From: Yponomeuta sedellus | Taxonomy: Eukaryota > Arthropoda > Insecta > Lepidoptera > Yponomeutidae | Length of the DNA: 64,000 nt | Assembly (NCBI GenBank): GCA_934045075.1 | Contig: OW203726.1 | Span: 3,057,535-3,121,534, forward strand | Reading direction: 5' to 3' | Shown here: positions 41,851 to 51,832 of the stretch, one piece after another | Numbering within the stretch: position 1 is the stretch's first letter | Layout: every line of letters starts with the position of its first letter | The notes under the pieces: model-generated | The model's database searches: none | Told to the model about the DNA's origin: nothing | Seen by the model: the letters and a program-made list of their open reading frames with translations, nothing else | Position numbers and translations under genes: made by a program

Positions 41851-42410
41851 AATAATCTTAAAATAAGGGCTGACGGTGGTTTAGATGTTGGCAGCAACAT
41901 AAAATATATAATATGTGAAGACTGCGCTCAAGAGCCCGATGCGTAGGCAGAACCTCTGCACAATGATTCGATGACATCAGGACTACTACAGGGTCGACCG
42001 GACGACAATATCTTCAGACCTATAGCGATCGACGATTTCTGAATGCCGAAGAAGAAGAACACTTATTCTGAGCCCAAACAAGGATACTCTGTAACATGTT
42101 AAATAGGAATAAGATCAAGACTGAAGCCCTTTATTGTACTTATAAAAATATGACAAGAAGTGTCGTTACGTCTCGCGTAACTTCTTCGAGTACCTACGTC
42201 AAAGTATTGACGGAGTAAAATACCCACTTTGCCGAGACAATGTCAGCAAATAGCTAGGCCACCTGTCGCCAAGTTTCAACAAGGAAGTTAGTCCCCGGTG
42301 CGGGAACAAGAGAAATGTCCAGGAACAGTGGGGAAAGGCAGAGATTTTGTGTAAGGAGAGGTTGAGAAAATGCTCTCGTGCCTTTATTATGTACTAATAC
42401 TTACCCTTTA
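41851..42410. other. No gene recognised
   Basis: 'gagcccaaacaaggatactc' (42071) is shared with the SINE tail at 27845. The rest is unassigned. Confidence 0.35.
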
Positions 42411-42560
42411 GAACTCAATTTCTCTTTCGGCAATCTTTTGGATACATTTTGGCCTGGATGAAATAGCTATTAGCAATAAGGCCACCGATTGTTTTGTAAC
42501 TGTTGTCTCTGTAATTATTTTTTGATGTGTATAATAAAGCATTATTAATATTCTTAATAT
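42411..42560 (+). repeat. LINE 3' end (family X)
   Basis: 'agctattagcaataaggcca', 'gtctctgtaattatt', 'gtataataaagcatta'. Confidence 0.55.
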
Positions 42561-42655
42561 TATTGTACACTACAGACAGACACATTCTTTATTAATATTG
42601 ATATCACGTTTTTAACCGACTTCAAAAGATGATGTATCTCAAGATGTATGTTCAG

Positions 42656-42748
42656 AAAAAAATCGTCAAGAGAAATCCGTTTGTTGAATCCATGTTAAGA
42701 TCCGATGATTTTAACATGGATTCCACCAACAGATCTTGACGATTTTTA
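42656..42748. repeat. Foldback, ~40-bp imperfect arms
   Basis: AAAAAATCGTCAAGA...TGAATCCATGTTAA faces TTAACATGGATTC...TCTTGACGATTTTT around an ~11-nt loop. It follows 'ttaaccgacttcaaaa' at 42612. Confidence 0.75.
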
Positions 42749-42844
42749 CTCTTCAATATTCAAATGCATTTGCGTGAAGTATAGCAAGTAATTCGCAGAC
42801 TATATTAAAAGTGGAAAGGAGTTCCTTGACATGTTGTTTCTTAT

Positions 42845-43098
42845 AAATAAAAATAAATAAATATTCATGAACATATTACACAGATCTCGTTAGCCCTATA
42901 CTAAGTTCAACTAAATGACTAGTGTTATAGGTGCTAACTCGACGATAGATTTAATACAATAAATACATAGATAACATCCAAGACCCGAGGCATACTAGAA
43001 AAGTTCGTTTCCTAGTTTGACCCGGCCGGGGATCGAACCCGAGACCTTCGGTTTTACAGTCAGCGTGCTAAACCGCTGCGCCACAGAGTCGTCTTGAT
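42845..43098 (-). repeat. tRNA-derived SINE, family B
   Basis: 'ttcatgaacatattacacag', 'ggccggggatcgaacccgag', 'ggttttacagtcagcgtgct', 'gccacagagtcgtc'. Well preserved. Confidence 0.85.
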
Positions 43099-43224
43099 TA
43101 CACGTTGATTGCACGTGAAAGCACAATACAAGACGCGAGAAACTACGTTACAAAGGTGAGTTTATAGCTGTTAGTGATTTTTTCTGTAAACGGAGGTGTA
43201 AAACTGATCTACGCACGTGCACAT

Positions 43225-43330
43225 GATATGGATAGATAGACATAGAACACTTTATTGCACAACCAGAAAAAATAATTTAACTATGATATACTACTTAAAT
43301 ATTTAATCACATAACAGGACAATATACACC
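43225..43330 (-). repeat. LINE 3' end (family X)
   Basis: 'tagatagacatagaacactt', 'tattgcacaaccagaaaa'. Confidence 0.5.
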
Positions 43331-43337
43331 CGAAAAT

Positions 43338-43657
43338 ACATGAAAATCTAGCACGGGTTAGTGCATTAAAAATAAAAATAGTGTAATCATGTGGGTACTG
43401 TGATATCGTTCCGATGTAAAACCTAATTGCAAAGTAGGTAGTCGGGGCTGTAAGTGATGCAAATTGCTTAAGTCAGATGTCGCTGCCTGTACGTAATACA
43501 GAGAATAGTGTAAAGAGGTTCAAATTTCACTGATGCCATGAGTCGCCCATTGGCTCAATTGGTAGAGCGCTGGCACGGATAGCCAGAGGTTGCGGGTTCG
43601 AATCCCGGCATGGGTGAAATTTTTAGCCTCTAAATAGGTTTTTAAACATGAAAATCT
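43338..43657 (+). mobile_element. TFR monomer with 5' linker, 12-bp TSD
   Basis: ACATGAAAATCT at 43338-43349 and 43646-43657 brackets 296 bp. Starts AGCACGGGTTAGTGCATTAA (linker), then body, tRNA-like domain (43545-43615) and ends TAGGTTTTTAA. A circular permutation of the 38438 copy. Confidence 0.9.
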
Positions 43658-43839
43658 GCCAATAATAAATAGTGTGATCCATGACAAATGCACTATCCAA
43701 TTTGTATGAGCTTTTTGTTCCGGTAGTTTTTCGTGCGTGTTGTTTTCGAGTCGCTGATTTTTTTTGTTTACAAACACAACAGACCCATAGGTTTCAAAAT
43801 TATTACCATAAAATAATATTTTATGATGTCAAAACAATA

Positions 43840-44205
43840 TTCATCATCATTGTCAACCCATTATGTAACCACGAAGATATATTAAGTTTGACTGAAGCGC
43901 GGTTCAAAAAATGTGTAAAGTACACTTTGTGCCAAAAGAGCTACTATAGTATTAAGGATTATTTAGATGACAATGATGTCTGGAATTCAAGCATGCAAAA
44001 TTCATGAGTTTTGTAGAATCTGTGTAAATTCTGTTAATTAAGGAATTTGAAAAGACTAAGTTTGGAGTTTTTTTGTCCATTTTTTCTCCAAAATGATCCA
44101 GATTTTGAAATGGACACCTAGTTTGACTTGTAACGTTCATTAAGCCGCAGTATCTGCGCTACTTTGAATAAAACCTTTTCATTTCATTTTATTTCATTCC
44201 ATTTT
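43840..44205 (+). pseudogene. LINE ORF2 C-terminus and 3' UTR (family Z)
   Basis: Frame to the stop at 44005-44007 reads ARFKKCVKYTLCQKSYYSI then KDYLDDNDVW, a typical end of a non-LTR retrotransposon protein. The 3' UTR runs through 'tggacacctagtttgacttg' and 'aataaaaccttttcatttca' to a (TTTCA)n-like tail. Only the terminal piece is present; a plus-strand ORF opens at 43681 but its first part is unrelated. Confidence 0.7.
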
Positions 44206-44372
44206 CGGGCACAGGTCTCTTGCTGAGGAAGGTGTAGGCCATACTCTACCACGGGGGCCAAGTCCGGATTGGTGGAGGGTTGCAAGCCTAGTGGCTGGTC
44301 TTACTGTCAGAAGTTTTCAAGTCTCCCTAATGCCTCTGACGTGACTCAACGACTGCCATCTATCGACAAAAC
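44206..44372 (-). repeat. 5S-SINE fragment
   Basis: 'cgggcacaggtctcttgctg' to 'cgactgccatctatcgaca'. Confidence 0.7.
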
Positions 44373-44497
44373 AATATTAAAACTAAACAAATAAAAGTGA
44401 TAAAACCTAACCAAATAAATCGCTTCGAGCCACATCCGACACAAAAGTCCACATGACACTGGCCGGGTTGCCGCGCTGCACAGCCAGGGAAATTATT

Positions 44498-44610
44498 ATA
44501 ATTATTATCTTAAATGTTTATTGCACTAATTACATGAGTAAATGTATAAGGGCATGCTGAATGCAAAAAGCATTCTCGTCCAGCAAACCTTTGGTGTTGA
44601 AGAGACTGGC
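44498..44610 (-). repeat. LINE 3' end (family X variant)
   Basis: 'tgtttattgcactaattaca', 'ccagcaaacctttggtgttg', 'aagagactggcg'. Confidence 0.6.
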
Positions 44611-44673
44611 GAAAAACAGAAAGTCCTTTGGAGACAGTTTTTTTTTAATAGGTAGATATAATTATTGTTTTGC

Positions 44674-44775
44674 AACCCGGACTTGGCCCTCGTGGTGGAG
44701 TATGGCTTAAATTTTCTGCAATGCTGGAAAAGACCGGTGCCCCAGCAGTGGGAACATAAAAGGATTGACATCGAT
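44674..44775 (+). repeat. 5S-SINE 3' fragment
   Basis: 'acccggacttggccctcgtg' to 'gggaacataaaaggattgac' and 'atcgat'. Confidence 0.75.
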
Positions 44776-44879
44776 TGTTTTGCAAATATGTTTTGAATTT
44801 CCTTACATACGAAGTCTGTGCCAATGTTATTAATAATACTAACTTTAAAATACTGTTAAGGCAAAACTACCAGAAATCG

Positions 44880-45330
44880 AAGCTCCAATAGGCTTTATGA
44901 GTTTTAAACCCGATATAAAGCATTTTAATTAAAAAAATGGATGGTTTCTCCAAAACAACAGGATGAAACTTGATAATATCGTATTTTTAGCGATTTTATC
45001 GAAAAGAGCCAGGAGCGGTCGATTCTATAACTGCGTCACAGCTCAGTAATTATAGCGATACGAGAACCCCAGAGAAGACTTGACGTTTGTTTGTTTAGTG
45101 ACCAGTGATGTCACTAATCCTGTTTGATGCCATTTGCTCGAGAACGTTTTGGCAGCTTCAAAAAAATTACAAAATTATTACTCTTGAACCCTTATTAAAC
45201 ACCCGCGAAAAAATTGCGTCGGTTTTCAGAAACCTGTCAAATAGCCTATTTACAGTCTACTTGTCTAATTTAGTAAACAAGATTCTGCCGGTAAAGTATG
45301 ATTTGTAGTCGAAAACTGACATATTCCTAT
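44880..45330 (+). repeat. Diverged repeat, pair of 48735-49135
   Basis: Shared order: 'tttatgagttttaaacccga', 'atcgaaaagagccagg', 'tataactgcgtcacagctca', 'gacttgacgtttg', 'tgatgtcact' and 'ttcagaaacctgtcaa'. Class unknown; ORF 45105-45308 is inside it. Confidence 0.55.
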
Positions 45331-46383
45331 AAATAAAAAAGGGACACTATTTTAGATATCACGCCGCCAAAATTTATAAACAAAGTTTATAAACTTGCGA
45401 GAAGATATACATTTTTGGAATTTTAGGAACAGGCGTGGAAATGATAGAAATGAGGCACTTTTCAGATATTTATTCCAGAGTTAAAATATCTAAGCCACCT
45501 TCAGGGCCAAACTGTAGTGGAGAAAAAGGCAGCAAAGAAACTCCACTCTAACCATCTTGTCTCAAATACTCTTATTACACATTATAAACATTTATTCACT
45601 GAATTATTCTAATATGATTACTTACAAAGCTAAACTTAACCACTTTTATCTCTATCCCGAACTGTCGAAAGAGAAGCGCGGCAACTTTTGGCATCGTTCA
45701 AAAACAATCTCTACGATGCGTTCTTAAAGTTATATCATTACTTGTCAATGACAATCAGCAAATTATAGGAAACATTATGTAGTTAGGATATCACTAGGCT
45801 TTACATGGCTACATAGATAGAATGATAATCAAAGAAGATAAATTCTTACAGAATGAAGTATAAATTTTGAGGTTAGAATCTTGTTTACAAAATTGTACAA
45901 GTAAGGATAAATAGACTGTAGAAGAGTTGTTTCAAGTTTCTCAGCCTGAACAAAACAAATGAACTGCCAAAACGAACCCCCCTGCCCCCTCCATCGTACC
46001 GCTGACAGCGGTCAACCTTCCCATTTTTGTTGCAAAGTCGTCCTTAACGTAACTGATCAGAATGGCCCCATGGAAGTTGTCGTTGTGGCGACTGTACACT
46101 CAAATTCCCCGGGAATGTCCCGTTGCGGTCTAGGTGCGGAATTCGTTTGTACCACCCAACCCTTTGACGAGGCACCTGGTTAACCACAGCATGGAAAGAA
46201 ACACTTAGAAATTCATTATTGTCTCTACTTTATTCATCGTAGGAATAAAACTTGAGCCAAAAGCAAGCCATTTAGAATGTATGTGATGTAATTTATTAAA
46301 AAAGTTAATTATCCGGTTAAGTGTACGAAATTCATAAATAGAATAGAATTATAAAGCGTTTATTTACACAATAAGATAAACTA
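45331..46383. other. No gene recognised; LINE-W trace at 45470-45560
   Basis: 'gtagtggagaaaaaggcagc' and 'aactccactctaaccat' are LINE family W. ORF 45959-46183 (74 codons, Cys-rich) has no recognised relative and no gene context. Confidence 0.4.
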
Positions 46384-46475
46384 ATGAACGTTGACGAAGC
46401 GAAAGTTATCTGTCAGGATCGTGGCAAGTGGCATTTCTTGGTGGATACAGGCGAGAGGTTTTGTTATGTAAAACA
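46384..46475 (+). repeat. RTE-type LINE tail, deleted
   Basis: 'atgaacgttgacgaagcgaa', 'ttatctgtcaggatcgtggc', then truncated to 'gatacaggcgagaggttttg'. Confidence 0.65.
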
Positions 46476-46782
46476 ACCAAGTCAACGCACTGATCTTGTC
46501 AACGCTGATTTTCAGCCACTACCCACAAAAAACTTAAAACTAAACTTACATGTAGAAGGGTGACAACTTACAATATAGACTTTTCACGGACCCTCCTACG
46601 ACTCAACGACATCATCGGACCATCAGGCCGCTGGTCTGCCCACTGACCGTATTCCTATTCTCGGCCTACACTTTGTAATTGCCACTATGTACCATAGTCC
46701 ACCATCAACGTCTTACCACTTCGCAAGGCGTCCCATTTCCATTTTAGTCTCGAGACTCTTTCGCCAATTTCGTAAATATTTA
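46476..46782. other. No gene recognised
   Basis: GC-richer, not matched elsewhere here. Confidence 0.3.
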
Positions 46783-46866
46783 GAAGAAAACTATACGTCA
46801 AACGATGCTAAAGTAACTGTATCAGCCAGTCACTTTAGCATCGTTTGACGTACCTATAATTTTCTT
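46783..46866. repeat. Hairpin with 21-bp perfect arms
   Basis: TACGTCAAACGATGCTAAAGT (46794-46814; 21 nt) pairs exactly with its inverse ending at about 46852. Pairing continues across short bulges outward (AGAAAA/TTTTCT) and inward (ACT/AGT). The loop is about 9 nt. Confidence 0.75.
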
Positions 46867-48509
46867 TTTTCTTTGATCTATTTAATGGAAACATAACCAC
46901 AGCACGGCAAAGAATCATCTTTCTGACGCATGAACAAGGCATATTTTCCCTGAATATATCCAGTTTTTTAGTATTATGGCAGTGGTGATTTTTTCTTTTT
47001 CAATTTATGAGTTGTCAAGGACGCGTCCTCGGTGCTGTATTGTAGTTTAGCTAACAAACGTGGAAACTTTTTTTTAGCTTATAGTTAAACTTAGATCTAG
47101 AATATACATTTTTATGTAAGCTGTAAGTTTCCCAAAAAAATACATCTATATTTAATAACATACATAAAGTTACACCTGCATCCTAAAGGGGCGGGCAGAC
47201 ACCAGGGTTCGCCAGTTCCTAAGATCCTGAAAATCATCCGATAAAATGAAAGTTCTGTATTCCTTGTATGTTTAATTAATTGACTCGAGAACACCTTTCA
47301 AATCAGTTCATTTTGTCACCAAACTGAGATACCGAGTATTACTCACGTTGCGCCATCCATCTGAAAGGGGTCAGATAATTAATTTACCCACATTACGACT
47401 AAATACACGCAGGTGGCGTAAACACGTAGCCAAACTTGAAATGTGACCAATTTCGAAGACCTCTAGCCCAATGCAACTTATACGGATCTCCAGGGTTCTA
47501 TTTACATTGTGGTACTAAGCCCGGGCACAACTAAAAGGTAGATTATATGGAGGGGATTCTGGTGACTCGTTATTAAATACTTTAAATGAAAATTTAAAAG
47601 TCACCAGATGATGATAGTTTTGTCACAGCTGAAACAGCCACACAAACGGTGTTATTGCTGGGGACCTTTGAAGGTACAGTCGATTCAAGGAATTATTAAC
47701 GTTTGTTCAACACTCGCACCTATTTACCACGAGATACGTATCACCACGTCAGCTTTAAATGCCCATGAAGCAACAATCATGTATTAAAGTAGAGGTTACA
47801 AATTCTTTAAAGGATTTAGGATGTCATGAAAAAATGTGGAGACTCTGAAAAGTAATATATTTGACTTCAAACAGGAGGTCACCAAACTTTTGGCTGCCTA
47901 TGTTGTGTAAGGCTGCGTCCTTTCTCAGGCTTAATTAAGACAAAGTTCTTAATCCCCTGTTAGAACTTAGACCGTACTTAGCCGAGTATCCGACGTACCT
48001 GTCTAGATATTTGGGACGGAGCCAGTATATAATAAACTAGATTGGATTTTAGACCAAATACTGAACAGATATTAACATAGTAACATCCAAACCACCCTGG
48101 CTGTTGTGTTCTTGTATTATGGAACTTAGCACTCTATCAAGTTAAGCATTTGGACGTCTTCAAAGTGTCAAAATATGTATGTATCTGATAATTCGGAGCA
48201 GGCTAAATCATACAACTCCATACAGAGGAGAACTTACGAGATCGTACTTCTGTTGTCATAAATGAATTCATTGATTGATTTTGGTTCATATATTATAAGA
48301 GTACTTATACATAGTGTCGTCGCCAAAGCAATTTACTTACAAGCTAAAATTCGGGATCGACAGCATACCCAATTGAAACTAAGTAAAACTTGAAAGCGAC
48401 CTGCAACACGCTAAAGGCATTTGAGATATGATGCTACCGAAAGATATTGAGAGTAAGCTCGGAGGACCGCAGAGTCAAGAATTTGGAAGCACCAAAACTC
48501 GCCAATCGT
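46867..48509. other. No gene recognised; longest unassigned stretch
   Basis: About 1.6 kb without a recognised repeat, apart from a 9-bp-arm hairpin (CTGGTGACT/AGTCACCAG, 47559-47607). Could be single-copy. Confidence 0.4.
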
Positions 48510-48680
48510 TCCCGAGGATTATTGTCAACCATAAATAAGAAGATAATTAGTTTTCTAGGTCATGTGTTGTGACACAATATGTACCGACTTCTTCAAACTA
48601 TAATTTAGTGGAGAGGCACATGACAGAAGGAAGAAGAAAAAGAAAACTTGCATTGACCAGTTCCTTATTATGTGCTTTGA
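48510..48680 (+). pseudogene. Decayed LINE ORF2 C-terminus
   Basis: One frame reads KKIISFLGHVL, stop, HNMYRLLQTII, stop, WRGT, then a basic EEEKE block, similar to 'LGHV.R...YELLQ.I..GK..GRRG' ends of non-LTR reverse transcriptases. At least three stops. Confidence 0.5.
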
Positions 48681-48734
48681 ACATTAATTTTAAGAAAACT
48701 CTCAATCATTACGCATTTTCATTACATATATATG

Positions 48735-49135
48735 TGTCCATTTTGAGTTTTAAAACCGATACAAAGAATTTTAACTAAAATAATTATCATTTCTGCTATA
48801 AAGCAGGTTGAAACTAGATAATTTTGTATTTGTAGCAATTTTAACGAAAACACCTAGGATAGTCGAATCTATAATGACGTCACAGTTTAGTAAATATAGC
48901 GATCCGAGAACCCGAGAGATGACTTGACGTTTTTTTGTTCACACGAGTGATGTCACTAGTTCCAGTGCGACGCTATATTGCACAGGAGCGTTTCACCGGC
49001 TTATTTAAAAAAATGCCTTTGTTAGAAAACATACACGAAATGTGTATTTAAAAATAATCAGCACTTTTAAATACCAACGAAAAAAATTGAGTTAATTTTC
49101 AGAAACCTGTGACTTGTCACTTGTGAGCCTGAGGA
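48735..49135 (+). repeat. Diverged repeat, pair of 44880-45330
   Basis: 'tttgagttttaaaaccgata', 'tataatgacgtcacagttta', 'gacttgacgttttt', 'tgatgtcactagt', 'tttcagaaacctgtgac'. Confidence 0.55.
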
Positions 49136-49636
49136 TGCCTCACACAAGTATTGGTGTCAGTGGTAGTGTGTTCGTGTCTTGCTTCTGCTTGAAAAAATGG
49201 GAGGGAGGGCGGTGTTTTAACTAACCGCATGGTGCTTGTGAGATTTTTGGCGGAGTTTAGCAAAGTAATTTACATTTACTCATTACATTTTAATGCCATT
49301 ATGGATTTCCGCAAAGTGACGCCTGAACTGAAACCTGTCATATAGCCTATTACTTAATATTGACTTCGGGTGTAAAGTATAGTTTACCTGGAGACTGAGC
49401 TTACCGAGCAGGTAACCTAGATTGAAAATAGTTGCCCCGACACAAATGGGTTTAGCACTCCAGGTATAAAACTGTAGTAAATCGATCTTCGGTGTTTATT
49501 TCAGAGAGTTTAACTCACTAATATGACGTTAGATATATGCCAGCTGACATAGGTGAAACGGCCTTTCAAACTCTATTAATCCGATACGACCTTAGGTCAC
49601 AGATTAGATAATAGTTACTACGTATAGGTATAGCTT
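49136..49636. other. No gene recognised
   Basis: Unassigned. Confidence 0.3.
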
Positions 49637-49963
49637 GTAAGCTTTCAGAATATACTTCGGCTACTGTCGGATGGAATCGGATATATTCGTGTAATAAAAA
49701 TATCGGAACTAATATGACACTTAATTTATTTTATACAGAGCAGGAAGTAGTATTACACTCGTGTGCTTTCGGCGAAGCCTACTCTAGAGCCCGAGGTATA
49801 TTCTAAAAGCTAACGGACTGCTATTATTTATTTACTAGTTTATTAGGGAAAATAAATATTTATTAACAGTAAAATCAGAACTTGATCATCATTACGAAAC
49901 CCGGTGAAAATTGGCGAAAACCGAAGCCTACTCTAGAGCCCGAGGTATATTCTAAAAGCTAAC
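49637..49963 (+). mobile_element. TIR MITE plus duplicated 42-bp end
   Basis: GTAAGCTTTCAGAATATACT (49637) and its inverse ending TTCTAAAAGCTAAC (49814) bound 178 bp. The last 42 bp (49773-49814) recur at 49922-49963 after a ~107-bp spacer, so a second end-fragment or a nested copy is present. The other copy is at 53464-53610. Confidence 0.7.
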
Positions 49964-50027
49964 AACGTCCCGATCGATCTATTTTATTTACCTTGAAGTT
50001 CTGCTCGATAGCTATTCGTTCAATCAC

Positions 50028-50215
50028 TCTAATATTATAAAGGCGAAAGTTTGTGAGTGTGTATATTAAGTAACTTCTTCACTTCTAAACGACTAGAGCG
50101 ATTTTAATAAAATTTGGTATGGAGTTAGCTGACACCCTGAATTAACTTAGGCTACGTTTCACTGCGAGAAATATCTTATTCCCATGACAAAATCGATAAA
50201 CCGCGGGTAACAGCG
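50028..50215 (+). repeat. Helitron-like interspersed repeat, copy 2
   Basis: Begins TCTAATATTATAAAGGCGAA, then 'agcgattttaataaaatttg', 'gctgacaccctgaattaact', 'aaaatcgataaaccgcggg'. Collinear with 3000-3205. Confidence 0.55.
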
Positions 50216-50242
50216 CGGGGCACAGTGAACGTATAAAGAAAA

Positions 50243-50616
50243 GAGCGCTGGTGGCCTAGTGGAACCGAGTGATTGGAATCAATCACTTGAGTTAAGCAAC
50301 TACATCCGCGATCAGTTGCTGGATGGGTGAGCATCCCGTGACTACCGCTAGTGGCATTTTTTCCGAGAGCTTCCGTGGTTTGCAAGGCAGGTTAAGCCAT
50401 TGGAGCCGGATGGCATGTAATGGCAGTCGTTAAGCAATGTCAGAGGCCTTATGGGCGGCTTTATAACTTCTGGCAGTAAGGCCCGGCACTATCATACAAT
50501 CTTCCACCAACCCGGACTTGGGCCTAATCTTCCTGCAACGCAGGAAGGCAGGAAGGTGGTGGTGGGTACTTAGTGATTGATTTCAATCACTCGGTTCCAC
50601 TAGCCCACGAGAGCTT
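50243..50616 (+). repeat. 5S-SINE with an inverted 5' head at its end
   Basis: A direct 5S-SINE (head 'ggaaccgagtgattggaatc', box C GGATGGGTGAGC) runs to 'cttcctgcaacgcaggaagg'. Then at 50569-50616 comes an inverted copy of its first ~47 bp ('agtgattgatttcaatcact', 'cggttccactagcccacgag'). The element is therefore bounded by self-made inverted repeats. Confidence 0.75.
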
Positions 50617-50911
50617 CACACGTACACGTAGAAGCGTGTACAATTTAACTACAAACCCTCCCTTTATAACCAAATCCAAAGCATGAATGTCCTATTATTT
50701 CCCTACGTACCTCAATCGCCCGACGCAGCGTATTTTCCATAAGAAAATCCCGTAAACTGTAACCAACGGTCCCGGCCGGTGGGTCCAGTATTTGCTCGCT
50801 AACCCCACGCCTATGGGCCCAGATAGAAAGGGTCCGAGGGTCTGCGGACACCCCTTATGTTTCATTAACGACTATCCAATGTAGAGATCGGAATGCTGTA
50901 GAGAAACAAAT
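50617..50911. other. No gene recognised
   Basis: 68-codon minus ORF 50645-50851 unrecognised. Confidence 0.3.
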
Positions 50912-51024
50912 AAATAAATAAATAAGTGAGTGAGTGAGTGAGTCAGTGAGTGAGTCAGTGAGTGAGTGAGTGAATAAGTGAGTGAGTGAGTGAGTGAGTG
51001 AGGGAACGAACGAACAAACCAATA
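50912..51024 (+). repeat. (GTGA)n / (GAAC)n microsatellite
   Basis: AAATAAATAAAT, then about 17 GTGA units with CA variants, then CGAACGAACAAAC. Confidence 0.9.
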
Positions 51025-51036
51025 AACGAACGAATG

Positions 51037-51716
51037 TAGTTAGAATATTTTCGGGGCTTAATCGCGTAGTACTTACTTACTTTATACTTTATTGTACACG
51101 AAAAACACAAAAAAAGAAATACAATTAAATAAAATGCATAGTAATTTATTGCTATTTTACCTCGACGTTTCGACGGCTTTCCAACGATCGCCAGTATTAT
51201 AGCCGAATTGTGCGTGATGCGGTTGAAATTAAGAAACACAAAATTTGTAATCAGGAATGTGGTTTCGGCTGGAAACAAAAAAAAAGTCCAGGTCTTGGAT
51301 GTTTACATGTTTGTGATGTCGTTCTTTCTGGTTCCCACGACACAGGGTATCCTAGTGTAGGGCCAGAAGCAATGTATGTGCCAGTATGTAAAATGTTATG
51401 TTAATGTTAAATTGTCGCAAACGTGGGATCCGGTCATTAAGATGTGTTCGAGTGGAAAAAAGTCGCATGGCTTATCGCCGACATTGTCAGTGTAGTGTGT
51501 CGCAACCCTAATAGTGCTTTGTGATAGCTGATTGAGGGTAGTCTGAAATCTCATCAGCCGAAGATGCGAACGGGTGCCAGCCATCAGTCTTCTCGTGTCC
51601 ACGATGACTGTAACGTCGTCGAAACGTCGAGGTAAAATAGCAATAAATTACTACGTGATTAAGCCCCGAAATATTCTTACTATGTGTACAAGTCGCGAAA
51701 GTTTAAAATATGTTAG
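51037..51716 (+). mobile_element. Penelope-like element, truncated and foldback, 12-bp TSD
   Basis: AACGAACGAATG at 51025-51036 and 51717-51728 (in GAAC repeat, so partly ambiguous). Left: an inverted copy of the 3' terminal ~100 bp, itself split by a LINE tail (51073-51137, TAGTA flanks). A direct coding piece then reads RLSNDRQYYSRIVRDAVEIK, KHKICNQECGFGW; a family-A SINE tail interrupts; the frame resumes KLSQTWDPVIK and ends at a TAG near 51499. This is the C-terminal end of Penelope-like proteins, downstream of the GIY-YIG region. The 3' UTR matches 10857-11119. Confidence 0.7.
51270..51413 (+). repeat. SINE family A tail inserted in the Penelope-like ORF
   Basis: 'aaaaaaaaagtccaggtctt', 'gatgtttacatgtttgtgat', 'ggttcccacgacacagggta', 'gccagaagcaatgtatgtgc'. 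It lacks the tRNA-like head and separates the two parts of the ORF. Confidence 0.75.
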
Positions 51717-51770
51717 AACGAACGAATGAACGAACGAACGAACGAACGAATGAATGAATAAATTAATATT
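51717..51770 (+). repeat. (GAAC/GAAT)n microsatellite
   Basis: Continues the repeat seen left of the Penelope-like element. Confidence 0.85.
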
Positions 51771-51832
51771 CAGGGCCATAATCACACAGATCTCGTTAGC
51801 CCTATACTTAGTACAACAAAATGCGTTCCGTT
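51771..51832 (-). repeat. SINE family B 3' fragment and (TTCAT)n run
   Basis: 'cacagatctcgttagcccta' and 'cttagtacaac'; a (CATTT)n-like run follows to ~51900. Confidence 0.6.

Noticed and set aside
45959..46183. 74-codon Cys-rich ORF as a small secreted protein gene
   Set aside because: No signal peptide, no recognised relative, no splice or promoter context.
51560..51640. Hammerhead ribozyme in the Penelope-like ends or the TFR body
   Set aside because: GAAAC is present (for example in 'gtcgtcgaaacgtcg') and the TFR has CTGATGCCG, but by eye no CUGANGA/GAAA pair with proper stems. A covariance search would be needed to reopen it.
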